Source: Pigmentiphaga aceris (GTDB lineage: Bacteria; Pseudomonadota; Gammaproteobacteria; Burkholderiales; Burkholderiaceae_B). From it: a DNA stretch of 64,000 bases. The DNA is taken from positions 3,844,001-3,908,000 of the forward strand of contig NZ_CP043046.1 in the NCBI RefSeq assembly GCF_008119665.1. The letters run 5' to 3'. Of the stretch, positions 38,461-47,588 are shown piece after piece. The translations under genes and the position numbers were made by a program. The notes beneath the pieces were generated by a model that saw nothing but the letters and a program-made list of their open reading frames with translations, was not told the DNA's origin and did no database searches. Every line of letters starts with the position of its first letter. Position 1 is the first letter of the stretch.

Positions 38461-40872
38461 CAAGGAATAATTGCAGTTCGAGATGTATTCCTTGTCGAAC
38501 AGGTTCTGCACGTTCAAGGTCAGCTCTGCCCCGCGCCATCCGGCGTTGATCTCGCCCAAGTCGTAACGCAACGCTGCGTCGAACACGGTGTAGGCCGGCG
38601 TGCGGAAGGTGTTGCCGGAGTCACCGTACTTGCTGCCCGTCCAGCGTGCGCCCAGGCCGATATCCAGTCCTTTCAGCGCACCGTCGGGCAAGCGATAGTT
38701 GGCCCACAGCGAGGCAGACCAAGGCGGGCTGAATACCGCTTGTTTGTTCAAGGATGCCGCGTTGTTCGACTTGGTCGTGCGCACGTCGGCGCGCGACACC
38801 GCCGCGATCACGTCGATGTTATCGAACACCCGCGCCTTGATCTCCAGTTCCGCACCTTGTGAACGCACCTCGCCTTCCTGCACCGAGAATCCGGGGTGTG
38901 CGTAGTCGGTGGTGGTCAGGTTCTTCTGGCGAATGTCGAACACCGAGAAGCTCGCCAATGCGCGTGTGCCTGGAGGCTGGAATTTCACACCCAATTCGAT
39001 CTGCTCACCTGTGGTGGGCTTGAAGGTGGAGCCGTAGAAATCCGTGCCGACGATGGGTACGAAGGACTCGGAATAACTCACGTACGGTGCCCAGCCGCCA
39101 CCCGCCAGCCACGTCAGCCCTGCGCGGCCAGTGAATGCAGAATGATTCTGCTCGGTCTGCGTGTTGGCGAACTGATCGCGGTTGTGGATGCCGGCCCAGT
39201 CGTGGCGGCCGCCAACGGTCAGGATCAGGTCACGCCAGCGCATCTGGTCCTGAAGATAGAAGCCAACTTGGTCCACGGTGTCGTGCCAGTTGGTAGTCAG
39301 CACCGGGTCGGCCGTAGCCAGGTCGTAGCGCGGGTTGTACAAGTCAATGGCCGTGACTGAATAGGCGTTGTAGCCGTCGTAGCGGCGGTCAAAACGACGG
39401 TAGTCCACGCCGGCCAGCACCGTGTGTTGCACCGGGCCGCTTGCGCTGCGCCATTCCAGGTTGTTGTCCAGGCTGAGCACGGTGTTGTGCTGCTGCCAGT
39501 CGATCTTGGTGCGCAGCGCGCGGCTGTAGTCGCTCTGGCCGCCAGCACCGGAGGCGAAGGCGCTCAGGTAGAAGCCTTTGTAGCGGTCGTTGACGTTGAC
39601 AAAGCGCAGGCCCTGGCGGAATTGCAGGCTGTCACTGAAGCGGTGTGACCAGTCCACGCCCAGGATTTGCTGTTCACGATAGAAGTCGTTGTAGTTCGGA
39701 TCGCCGCCAAAGAAATCGCGGGAAATGCGTTGACCGCCCGGGCCTGGCAACAGGCTGCCGATGTGCGGCAAGGCTTGATAGTCCTGAACGGCGTCGTCGC
39801 GTTGCAGTTGCAGGTAGGCCGTGATCGAGGTGGCCGCGCTGGGTCGCCAAGTCAGGCTGGGGGCAATGAACAGGCGCTGGCCTTTAGTTGCGTCGATCTG
39901 CTGGTCGCCGGTGTTGGCGACTGCCACCAGTCGATACAGCAGGCTGCGGTCTTCATTGATGACACCCCCCACGTCGAGCGCGCCATTGACGCGTCCGTAG
40001 CTGCCCAGGCCGAGCTTGACCTCGCGCACAGGCGTGTCGGTCGGCTTCTTGGTGACCATGTTGACGATGCCACCGGGCTGGTTCTGGCCATACAGCACAG
40101 ACGCTGGCCCCTTGAGGACTTCAATGCGCTCAAGCGAATACGGTTCGATCTGCGAGGCCCCGCCCAGGCTGCCCGCATACGGCAGGTAGCTGCCATCCAG
40201 ATATTGCGGCGACGGGGAAAAACCGCGCGAGGTGGTCTCGTCGGCCAGCATGTAGCTCTCGGTATAGCCGCGATTGCTGACGCCCGGTGTGTAGCGCAAG
40301 GCCTGGCTGAGACTGATTGCCCCGCGTGCGGCGACTTCGTCAGCAGTCACCACGTTGATGGTCTGCGGAATTTCCACAATCGGCGTGTCGGTCTTGCTGC
40401 CGCTGGCCGTGCGTTGCGCAACAAAACCTTCGACTCGCCCGCGTGCATCTTCGACGACATCGCCCGCTACCTGCACCGTGGGCAAACGCGAGATATCGGG
40501 GGCTGCCGCATTCTCCAGCCGGTATTCGTTGCCCCCACGCGGTACCGCACGCAGGCCGGTGCCGGCCAGCAGGCGGTTGAAGCCCTCCCCGACCGAGAAT
40601 TCGCCACGCAGGCCCGGGCTGTTCAGGCCCTGCGCATCAGCGGGCTGGAACGGCAGCAATACACCTGCCGTCAGCGCAAAGCGGTTCAGCGTGGCATCGA
40701 GCGGGCCGGCAGGAATGTCGTAGCGCTTGTTGGCGCTGGCCGTGCTGGCCTGTGCGTGGGCGCTGTCGGGTACGGCAGTCGCAGCCAGTGTGGCAGCGGT
40801 CAGCACCAGCACGGACAGGCGGCGCAGCGTAAGAGAAGGACGTGGCACGGCAGGAGAAATACGAGAGTTCAT
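38419..40872 (-). CDS. TonB-dependent ferric siderophore receptor with signalling domain, 3' frameshift
   Basis: Outer-membrane receptor of about 817 residues as read. After a signal peptide (cleaved near AHAQA) comes an STN signalling domain (about 50-110, YDIPAGPLDATLNRFALTAG), then the plug with ETPIVEIPQTINVV-type sequence and PGGIVNMVTKKP, then the barrel with GGRHDW and NLFDKEYISNCNY. The STN domain and the FecI/FecR pair upstream indicate cell-surface signalling in response to its siderophore. The C-terminal strand is lost by a frameshift (one base missing or two extra), so the protein as encoded would probably not insert properly. The ATG at 40872 is chosen over a TTG at 40884. Confidence 0.88.
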   Translation of the reverse strand: MNSRISPAVPRPSLTLRRLSVLVLTAATLAATAVPDSAHAQASTASANKRYDIPAGPLDATLNRFALTAGVLLPFQPADAQGLNSPGLRGEFSVGEGFNRLLAGTGLRAVPRGGNEYRLENAAAPDISRLPTVQVAGDVVEDARGRVEGFVAQRTASGSKTDTPIVEIPQTINVVTADEVAARGAISLSQALRYTPGVSNRGYTESYMLADETTSRGFSPSPQYLDGSYLPYAGSLGGASQIEPYSLERIEVLKGPASVLYGQNQPGGIVNMVTKKPTDTPVREVKLGLGSYGRVNGALDVGGVINEDRSLLYRLVAVANTGDQQIDATKGQRLFIAPSLTWRPSAATSITAYLQLQRDDAVQDYQALPHIGSLLPGPGGQRISRDFFGGDPNYNDFYREQQILGVDWSHRFSDSLQFRQGLRFVNVNDRYKGFYLSAFASGAGGQSDYSRALRTKIDWQQHNTVLSLDNNLEWRSASGPVQHTVLAGVDYRRFDRRYDGYNAYSVTAIDLYNPRYDLATADPVLTTNWHDTVDQVGFYLQDQMRWRDLILTVGGRHDWAGIHNRDQFANTQTEQNHSAFTGRAGLTWLAGGGWAPYVSYSESFVPIVGTDFYGSTFKPTTGEQIELGVKFQPPGTRALASFSVFDIRQKNLTTTDYAHPGFSVQEGEVRSQGAELEIKARVFDNIDVIAAVSRADVRTTKSNNAASLNKQAVFSPPWSASLWANYRLPDGALKGLDIGLGARWTGSKYGDSGNTFRTPAYTVFDAALRYDLGEINAGWRGAELTLNVQNLFDKEYISNCNYSLVATTARNARWRQG

Positions 40873-40882
40873 GATCGTCCGC

Positions 40883-40910
40883 AAGGAGACAGTGGTTGTT
40901 CTGTCTCCTT
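40883..40910 (-). promoter_or_regulatory. hairpin covering the receptor ribosome-binding region
   Basis: AAGGAGACAG and CTGTCTCCTT form a perfect 10-bp inverted repeat around 8 bases, ending 11 bases before the receptor ATG. In the mRNA the only good Shine-Dalgarno sequence, AAGGAG, is one arm of the stem. No T run follows in the sense direction. Confidence 0.6.
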
Positions 40911-41081
40911 AACCGAGCGAGTTCAAAAAACCTGCAGTCCTTGTGCGAAAAAATTTCGGAAAGATGCGAAGACGATGTGGTGGCGAAGCACGGTGCGATG
41001 ACGCTGGCGGGACGATAGGCCCCGAACCGATGCGGACAGACACGTAGGCAGGCCATTGCGATCAGGCCTATGCCAACGCAC

Positions 41082-42062
41082 TCAGACAACAGTCCTGGCG
41101 CGTACCGTGACCCACCAGCGCGTCTGCATATCGATGCGCAAGTCCAGCGTGCGCGCCACCGCGGCCAATGCCCGGTCGGTATCGGCCAGCGGGAAGGCAC
41201 CCGAAATGCGCCGACCTGCTACCGCTTCCTCGCAGCGCAACACCCCTGCCCGATGCCGGCCAAGTTCATCCAGAAAGTCATCCAGCCGCATATCGCGGGC
41301 AACGATTGCGCCGTCGATCCAGGCAATCGCATCGGCATCAGCCGCCGTCATCGCGCCTGTGTGAAGCGCGTCGAAACGCAGTTGCCGACCGGCATCGACG
41401 CGCACGGGCTGTGCGCCCTGACTTAGAAGGACTTCGACCGCACCGTCGAAAACCGCCACCACGGTATCCCCACGATACTGGCGCACCAGAAAACGCGTAC
41501 CCAGCGCACGGATAAGGCCGTCGCGGGTACGCACCCGGAACGGCCGTGCAGGTACTTGCCGGTCTGGTGCGGTGGTGATCAGGATTTCGCCTCGGCGCAG
41601 GATCAACAGACGTTGATGCTCGTCGTAGCGCGCGTCGATGGCGGTGTCAGTATTCAACTGGATGCGTGTGCCATCGGCCAGCAAACTGTCGCGCCGCTCG
41701 CCCACACCCGAACGCCAATCGGCGGCCAGCGCGTGCCAGGCAGCGTCGGGTTGCACGGCCCACCAACTGGCGCCCGCGCCCAGCATCATGGCGATCACGC
41801 CCAGCGCACCGCGTCGATTCATCATGTCACGGCGACGTCGCCGCAAGGCACTGCCGTCATCAAGCGTGGCGTGGGCCAGCACGCCGGGCAAGGCTTGCAC
41901 GCTGCCACCCAATGCCTGCAGGCGTGACCAAGCCAGTGCATGTTCGGGGCTGGCCTCACGCCAGCGGCGGCAGGCCTCGTGCTGTTCTGCGGTGGCTACA
42001 CCAGATTGCAGATCGACCATCCAGTCGATGGCTGCCCGCACCACATCAGGCCGGGGATTCAT
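41082..42062 (-). CDS. FecR-family anti-sigma/sigma regulator
   Basis: 326 residues. A cytoplasmic N-terminal FecR domain (AAIDWMVDLQSG, then CRRWREASPEHALAWSRL), a membrane helix (about 88-105, RGALGVIAMMLGAGASWW) and a periplasmic part with RRGEILITT, ALGTRFLVRQ and the typical C-terminal STN-contacting region. It relays the signal from the receptor STN domain to the sigma factor. Its start overlaps the sigma gene by four bases (ATGA). Confidence 0.93.
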   Translation of the reverse strand: MNPRPDVVRAAIDWMVDLQSGVATAEQHEACRRWREASPEHALAWSRLQALGGSVQALPGVLAHATLDDGSALRRRRRDMMNRRGALGVIAMMLGAGASWWAVQPDAAWHALAADWRSGVGERRDSLLADGTRIQLNTDTAIDARYDEHQRLLILRRGEILITTAPDRQVPARPFRVRTRDGLIRALGTRFLVRQYRGDTVVAVFDGAVEVLLSQGAQPVRVDAGRQLRFDALHTGAMTAADADAIAWIDGAIVARDMRLDDFLDELGRHRAGVLRCEEAVAGRRISGAFPLADTDRALAAVARTLDLRIDMQTRWWVTVRARTVV

Positions 42063-42580
42063 GTCTCGTCGGCGTATTGCGCCGCATAGCAGGCGGCGTA
42101 GGCCCGGGTCATGTATTGCTGTACTGAGCTGACAGACACGCCAAGCTCGGTTGCGATGTCGCGATACCCCATGCCATCAAGTTGACTGAGCAAAAAGGCC
42201 CGCCGCACTTTGTCGGGCAGGCCATCGAGCATGCGATCGACCGCCAGCAGCGCTTCCAGCACCAGAGAACGTGCTTCGGGCGAGGGGGACTGCGGTTCAG
42301 GGATCAGTGCCAAGGCATCGAGAAACGCCTGTTCCAGCGCACGTCGACGGAAATGGTCGACGACGATGCTGCGCGCGATTGTCGACAGCAAGGCGCGGGC
42401 TTCCTCGACGTACAGACTATTTCGACTGCGCAGCACCTTCACAAAGGTGTCCTGCGCCAGATCGGCTGCCTGATCGCGGCATCCGACGCGGCGTTGCAAC
42501 CAGCCCAGCAGCCAGCGATGGTGGCCAGTGTAAAGCTGGCCGATGGCGTCCACGCTCAGGCCGGATGTAGAAAAAGACAT
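42059..42580 (-). CDS. FecI-like ECF sigma factor
   Basis: 173 residues of the iron-starvation (FecI) group of ECF sigma factors. Region 2 reads LYTGHHRWLLGWLQRRVG and DLAQDTFVKVL; region 4 reads MGYRDIATELGVSVSSVQQY. It should direct transcription of the adjacent receptor. Followed with overlap by fecR; the dyad at 42600-42618 is a probable Fur box in its promoter. Confidence 0.94.
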   Translation of the reverse strand: MSFSTSGLSVDAIGQLYTGHHRWLLGWLQRRVGCRDQAADLAQDTFVKVLRSRNSLYVEEARALLSTIARSIVVDHFRRRALEQAFLDALALIPEPQSPSPEARSLVLEALLAVDRMLDGLPDKVRRAFLLSQLDGMGYRDIATELGVSVSSVQQYMTRAYAACYAAQYADET

Positions 42581-42599
42581 GGGCAGTCGCCACGATGTA

Positions 42600-42618
42600 A
42601 ATGAGAAAACGTCTCAAT
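42600..42618. promoter_or_regulatory. probable Fur box upstream of fecI
   Basis: TGAGA-N5-TCTCA with A/T-rich ends matches the layout TGAGAATNATTCTCA of proteobacterial Fur boxes and lies about 20 bases upstream of the sigma-factor start. The centre deviates from consensus. Confidence 0.6.
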
Positions 42619-42775
42619 TATATCGATGGCGACTGCCCATGGAAGGATTCTCTTGGCAGTTCTGCGTCAGACCATCTCGGCGCAGCGCCGACCGGCAGGT
42701 GTGCACGCTACGGTCAATGCAGATGACGTCCGGCGTATTGGCTGAATCCGGGAGGGTCAGCTTTGTGCCGGTCCC

Positions 42776-44665
42776 TCAGTCTGCGGCCGCAACCTTCGCG
42801 ACCGGTGCCAGGTTTTCTGCAAAACGCTTGCGAATCGACGCTTCAATACCCGCAGCGTCCAGCCCGACACCCGCCATCAAGGCAGCCACATCACCGTGGT
42901 CGATGAACTGATCCGGCAGACCCAGGTTCAGCATCGGAATAGTGATACCGGCTTCGTTCAAGGCTTCGGATACTGCACTGCCCGCGCCACCCATGACGGC
43001 ACCGTCTTCGATGGTGACCAATGCGTCGTGGCGTGAAGCCAGATCGAGGATCAGCGCGCGGTCGATAGGTTTGACAAAACGCATGTCGGCAACCGTGGCA
43101 CCCAATGCCTGCGCGGCAACCAGGGCCGGGTGCAGCAAGGTGCCAAAGGCCAGGATCGCAATGCCCTTGCCTTCGCGACGCACCACGCCACGACCGATTG
43201 CCACGCCTTCCAGACCACTGGCTTCCGCCGCGCCGACACCCGCACCGCGCGGGTAGCGCACAGATGCCGGGCCGACGTGCTGGTAGCAAGCCGACAGCAA
43301 CAGACGGCATTCCTTTTCGTCCGACGGCGTAGCAATCACCATATTGGGGATGCAACGCAGGAACGAGATGTCGTAGTTGCCGGCGTGGGTGGCACCGTCG
43401 GCACCGACCAGTCCTGCGCGATCCAGCGCGAAGGTGACATCCAGGTCTTGCAAGGCCACGTCGTGAATCAGTTGGTCGTAGGCGCGTTGCAGGAAGGTTG
43501 AATAAATGGCGACCACCGGCTTCTGGCCTTCGCAGGCGATGCCGGCTGCAAAGGTCACCGCGTGTTGTTCTGCAATGCCCACGTCGAAATAACGGTCTGG
43601 GAAACGGCGTTCGAATTCGACCATGCCGCTGCCTTCGCGCATGGCGGGCGTGATGCCAACCAGCTTCGGGTCGGCTTCGGCCATGTCGCAGAGCCAGTCG
43701 CCGAACACCTGGGTGAAGGTTTTGCGGCTGGCTTTGCCGCCGGTGGCGATGCCCACTGCCGGGTCGAACTTGCCAGGGCCGTGATACAGCACTGGATCGG
43801 CTTCGGCCAGCTTGTAGCCCTGGCCTTTCTTGGTCACCACATGCAGGAAACGCGGGCCGCTCTGGCCGCGCAGGTTCTGCAGCGTGGGGATCAGTGAATC
43901 CAGGTCGTGACCGTCGATGGGACCGACATAGTTGAAGCCCAGCTCTTCGAACAGCGTGGCGGGCGTGACCATGCCCTTGGCGTGTTCTTCGAAGCGACGT
44001 GCCAGTTCCAGCACGGGCGGCACCTTCGACAGCACGGCCTTGCCCACATTGCGCGCAGCCGAATAGAAGCTGCCCGACAGCAGGCGCGCCAGGTAGCGAT
44101 TCAGCGCGCCGACCGGAGGCGAGATCGACATGTCGTTGTCGTTCAGGATCACCAGCAGGTCGATGTCAGGCGTGACGCCTGCATTGTTCATGGCTTCGAA
44201 CACCATGCCGGCCGTCATGGCACCGTCGCCGATCACGGCGATGTGCTTGCGCGGCGTGCCGGCGTTGCGCGACGCCACGGCCATGCCCAATGCAGCGGAG
44301 ATCGAGGTCGATGAGTGTGCCGTGCCGAAGGCGTCGTACACAGATTCACGGCGACGCGGGAAGCCGGAAATGCCGCCTTCCTGGCGCAGCGTGCCCATCT
44401 GGTTCTTGCGGCCGGTCAGGATCTTGTGCGGATAGGTCTGGTGGCCCACGTCCCACACGATCCGGTCATGCGGCGTGTTGAAGACGTGGTGCAGCGCGAT
44501 CGTGAGTTCGACCGTGCCCAGGTTGGACGACAGATGGCCACCGGTGCGCGACACCGATTCGAGCACAAAGGCCCGCAACTCGTCGGACAGCACCTGAAGC
44601 TCGCGACGGTCCAGGCCCTTGAGATCGGCCGGCGATTGGATGGAGTCGAGCAGCGTAGAGGTCAT
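42776..44665 (-). CDS. dxs: 1-deoxy-D-xylulose-5-phosphate synthase
   Basis: First enzyme of the MEP isoprenoid pathway; TPP-dependent, 629 residues. [33 protein letters not shown], the TPP motif [16 protein letters not shown], and [10 protein letters not shown] are characteristic. The ATG at 44665 gives the usual N terminus ([16 protein letters not shown]); a start at 44689 is less likely. Last gene of the xseB-ispA-dxs operon, 35 bases after ispA. Confidence 0.97.
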   Translation of the reverse strand: MTSTLLDSIQSPADLKGLDRRELQVLSDELRAFVLESVSRTGGHLSSNLGTVELTIALHHVFNTPHDRIVWDVGHQTYPHKILTGRKNQMGTLRQEGGISGFPRRRESVYDAFGTAHSSTSISAALGMAVASRNAGTPRKHIAVIGDGAMTAGMVFEAMNNAGVTPDIDLLVILNDNDMSISPPVGALNRYLARLLSGSFYSAARNVGKAVLSKVPPVLELARRFEEHAKGMVTPATLFEELGFNYVGPIDGHDLDSLIPTLQNLRGQSGPRFLHVVTKKGQGYKLAEADPVLYHGPGKFDPAVGIATGGKASRKTFTQVFGDWLCDMAEADPKLVGITPAMREGSGMVEFERRFPDRYFDVGIAEQHAVTFAAGIACEGQKPVVAIYSTFLQRAYDQLIHDVALQDLDVTFALDRAGLVGADGATHAGNYDISFLRCIPNMVIATPSDEKECRLLLSACYQHVGPASVRYPRGAGVGAAEASGLEGVAIGRGVVRREGKGIAILAFGTLLHPALVAAQALGATVADMRFVKPIDRALILDLASRHDALVTIEDGAVMGGAGSAVSEALNEAGITIPMLNLGLPDQFIDHGDVAALMAGVGLDAAGIEASIRKRFAENLAPVAKVAAAD

Positions 44666-44700
44666 CGTTTTTGATTCGTGTCGGTGCACCGTCGACCGCC

Positions 44701-45603
44701 TCAGCGGTCGCGCAGCACGATAAAGTCGGCCAGGGCGGCCAGGCGCTCGGCGCGCGAGCCCAAGGGTGCCAGCGCAGCATGCGCCTGTTCACGCAGCGAT
44801 TCCGCCAGCGCACGGGCGGCATCGAGTCCCAGCAAGGACACATAGGTAGGTTTGTCGGCCGCCGCATCCTTGCCGGCGGTCTTGCCCAGTTGCGCGGCAT
44901 CGCCGGTCACATCCAGGATGTCATCGACCACCTGGAACGCCAGACCCACGGCCTGTGCATAGGTGTCGATGGCGCGGCGCTGTTCCGGCGCAGCACCCAC
45001 GACGATGCCACCCAGGGCAGCACTGGCACGCAGCAATGCGCCGGTTTTCAGCCGGTGCATGCCTTCGAGTTCTTCACGCGTCAGCTGCCGACCCACACTT
45101 GCCAGGTCGATGGCCTGCCCACCCGCCATGCCCGCACTGCCGGCAGCCACCGTCAACACCTGCAAGGCCTGCACGGTCAATGCCGGGGCGACTGGCAAAC
45201 GTGCCAGCACATCGAATGCCTGGGCCTGCAAGGCGTCACCGACCAGCAAGGCGCAGGCTTCGTCGTACTGCACATGCACGGTCGGCCGGCCACGGCGCAG
45301 CACGTCGTCGTCCATGCAGGGCATGTCGTCGTGCACCAGGGAATAGACGTGGATCAATTCCACAGCCACGGCGGCGGCATCCAGCGCCGCGCTGTGATCA
45401 GCCCCATTCTGGCAGGCTTCGCCCGCCGCGTAGACCAGCAAGGGACGCACCCGTTTGCCGCCGCCCAGCACCGCATAACGCATGGCTTCGTGCAGGCGTT
45501 CGGGGGCCACGTCGGCATCGGGCAGGTAATCGTCAAGCGCGCGTTCCGCGCGCGCCGCACAGGCCTTCATCCACAGATCGAGATCGTTCATCGTACCGTT
45601 CAT
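44701..45603 (-). CDS. ispA: farnesyl/geranyl diphosphate synthase
   Basis: All-trans polyprenyl synthase of about 300 residues. Both aspartate-rich motifs are present, DDMPCMDDD and DDILDVTGD, with [12 protein letters not shown] and [11 protein letters not shown] between. Supplies farnesyl diphosphate from isoprenoid units made downstream of Dxs. Starts at 45603 or 45591 are both possible ([12 protein letters not shown]); neither has a strong ribosome binding site, so coupling to xseB is likely. Confidence 0.95.
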   Translation of the reverse strand: MNGTMNDLDLWMKACAARAERALDDYLPDADVAPERLHEAMRYAVLGGGKRVRPLLVYAAGEACQNGADHSAALDAAAVAVELIHVYSLVHDDMPCMDDDVLRRGRPTVHVQYDEACALLVGDALQAQAFDVLARLPVAPALTVQALQVLTVAAGSAGMAGGQAIDLASVGRQLTREELEGMHRLKTGALLRASAALGGIVVGAAPEQRRAIDTYAQAVGLAFQVVDDILDVTGDAAQLGKTAGKDAAADKPTYVSLLGLDAARALAESLREQAHAALAPLGSRAERLAALADFIVLRDR

Positions 45604-45622
45604 GCTGCGTGCGCCACCCGGA

Positions 45623-45928
45623 TCATGCTTCGTCCGCGCCCAGCGGGCGCAGCAGGTCGGCTTCCAGCACCTTGACTTGACCTTCCACATCGGCCAGACG
45701 TTCCTGGCAGATACGCACCAGCGCGACGCCACGGCGGTACGCGGCCAGCGAAGTTTCCAAGGGCAGACTGCCATCTTCCATGGTGCCGACCAGCGACTCC
45801 AGTTCGGCCAATGCCGCTTCGAAAGCAAGCGGAGCCTCGGCTCCCGCGGCTTTACTGCCACGCGTGCGCTTGGGCTGCTCGGGCAGCCGCGGCGATTCGG
45901 GCAGTTCGGTCAACAGGGGTTCGGTCAA
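45623..45928 (-). CDS. xseB: exodeoxyribonuclease VII small subunit
   Basis: 101 residues: the conserved helical core FEAALAELESLVGTMEDGSL and SLAAYRRGVALVRICQERL, with a 30-residue Pro/Arg/Ala-rich N-terminal lead. Forms exonuclease VII with XseA, whose gene is at 9876-11255. First gene of the operon with ispA and dxs, an arrangement shared by many proteobacteria. Confidence 0.94.
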   Translation of the reverse strand: MTEPLLTELPESPRLPEQPKRTRGSKAAGAEAPLAFEAALAELESLVGTMEDGSLPLETSLAAYRRGVALVRICQERLADVEGQVKVLEADLLRPLGADEA

Positions 45929-46246
45929 AAGAGTCTCCGGAAAAACAGGGGGCGGCCAAGCCTGACGGTAACCGCTGATTGTAAGGGAAATGCTTCAGGA
46001 CGCCCCACTTGCGACACGATCGGGCACAAAAGCTTCCGCTTGTCCGCGCTGGCAAAGCTCAACGTTCATGCGGGACACCCCGTTCAGGCGCAGGTACAAT
46101 AACTCTTTGATCGGACAGATCATTTTCTCTGCGCCCCCGCTTTTCATCGACAGTCCAGGCCGGACGCCCGTTCCGGCTCGCCTTAAGTCGCGTAAAAGGC
46201 GGTACTTCGACAGCTGGGGGCCCATCCATTTCCGCGGAGGGAAGTC

Positions 46247-47401
46247 ATGGCCGATATCGGTCGCGTGGCACACGTGACGGAGAGCCGAGCGCAGCTCCCC
46301 GTCAGTGCCTATTTCGATGAAGCGCGTTTTGCGCGCGAGATGCAATCCATCTTTGCCCGGTCCCCACGTTATGTCGGGCACGAAAAGATGCTTCCCGAGG
46401 TCGGTGATTACCGAAGCTTGCGCCAGGAAGACGGCGGACGCGTGCTCGTCCGAAACCAACAAGGCATTGAACTCTTGTCCAACGTATGCCGCCACCGACA
46501 GGCGGTCATGCTGGGCGACGTGCGTCCGGACGCATCGGGCGAAATCCGCTCGTCCGGCAATCTTGGACCAGGCGGCAATATTGTCTGCCCGCTGCATCGC
46601 TGGACCTACAACGGTCAGGGCGAACTGATCGGCGCGCCGCATTTTGCCGAAACACCGTGCAGCAACCTGCAGAAGTTCCCGCTGCAGAACTGGCATGGTT
46701 CGCTGTTCGAAGGGCCGCGCAATGTGGCGGCCGACTTGAAGGGCTTGCCCGACCGGCCGGAGTTCGATTTTTCGGACTACGTGCTGGACAGCGTGAAGGT
46801 ACACACCTGCAATTACAACTGGAAGACGTTCATCGAGGTCTACCTTGAGGACTATCACGTCGGCCCCTTCCACCCCGGCCTGGGTAACTTCGTTACCTGC
46901 GACGACCTGGAGTGGGAATTCGGCGACTGGTTCAGTCTGCAGAAAGTGGGCGTGAGCGACGCGCTGGCCGACCCGGGTTCACGGATCTATCAGAAGTGGC
47001 ACGACAAGGTGCTTGAATTCCGTCGCGGCAAGCCGCCGGAGTTCGGTGCGGTGTGGGTGACGTATTACCCCACTCACATGATTGAGTTGTATCCGCACAC
47101 GCTGGTACTGTCGACGCTGTATCCGAAGAGTCCGCAGGAAACCGTGAATATCGTCGAGTTTTATTACCCCGAGGAAATCGTGCATTTCGAGCGCGAATTC
47201 GTTGAGGCGCAGCAGGCGGCCTATATGGAGACTGCGGTAGAGGACGATGAGATCGGTGAACGCATGGATGCCGGTCGCCGCCTGCTGATGCAGCGCGGCG
47301 TGAATGAAACTGGCCCGTACCAGTCGCCAATGGAAGATGGCATGCAGCACTTCCACGAGTGGTATCGCAGGCAAATGGACGAACCGGAAGCACGCGGTTA
47401 A
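46247..47401 (+). CDS. Rieske-type ring-hydroxylating oxygenase alpha subunit
   Basis: 384 residues. The Rieske [2Fe-2S] ligands are Cys81-x-His83 (CRHR) and Cys114-x2-His117 (CPLHRW). The mononuclear iron site is seen in FIEVYLEDYHVGPFHPGL with His204 and His209, followed later by a carboxylate. This is the fold of aromatic or amine-type oxygenases; no reductase, ferredoxin or beta-subunit gene is adjacent, so the substrate is unknown and electron supply must come from elsewhere. GGAGGGAAG precedes the ATG. Divergent from xseB-ispA-dxs. Confidence 0.9.
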   Translation: MADIGRVAHVTESRAQLPVSAYFDEARFAREMQSIFARSPRYVGHEKMLPEVGDYRSLRQEDGGRVLVRNQQGIELLSNVCRHRQAVMLGDVRPDASGEIRSSGNLGPGGNIVCPLHRWTYNGQGELIGAPHFAETPCSNLQKFPLQNWHGSLFEGPRNVAADLKGLPDRPEFDFSDYVLDSVKVHTCNYNWKTFIEVYLEDYHVGPFHPGLGNFVTCDDLEWEFGDWFSLQKVGVSDALADPGSRIYQKWHDKVLEFRRGKPPEFGAVWVTYYPTHMIELYPHTLVLSTLYPKSPQETVNIVEFYYPEEIVHFEREFVEAQQAAYMETAVEDDEIGERMDAGRRLLMQRGVNETGPYQSPMEDGMQHFHEWYRRQMDEPEARG

Positions 47402-47417
47402 GCGCTTTTCCGGTCTG

Positions 47418-47446
47418 TATGTCGGCCCGCCCGCGCGGCCGACATA
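47418..47446 (+). terminator. terminator-like hairpin after the Rieske gene
   Basis: TATGTCGGCC pairs perfectly with GGCCGACATA around 9 bases, 16 bases after the stop codon. No immediate T run. Confidence 0.55.
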
Positions 47447-47588
47447 CTCCACCTTTCACGTATTTCTCTTTTCCCGAAAGAAACGCTTCAGTTATGAAGC
47501 TCCTGGCCGATAGCAGATGGAGACTGTATCCATTTATGTCCGCAGGCGGGCGTTGCCCCCCCGGACAATTGCTATCTCTAGGGACTTC

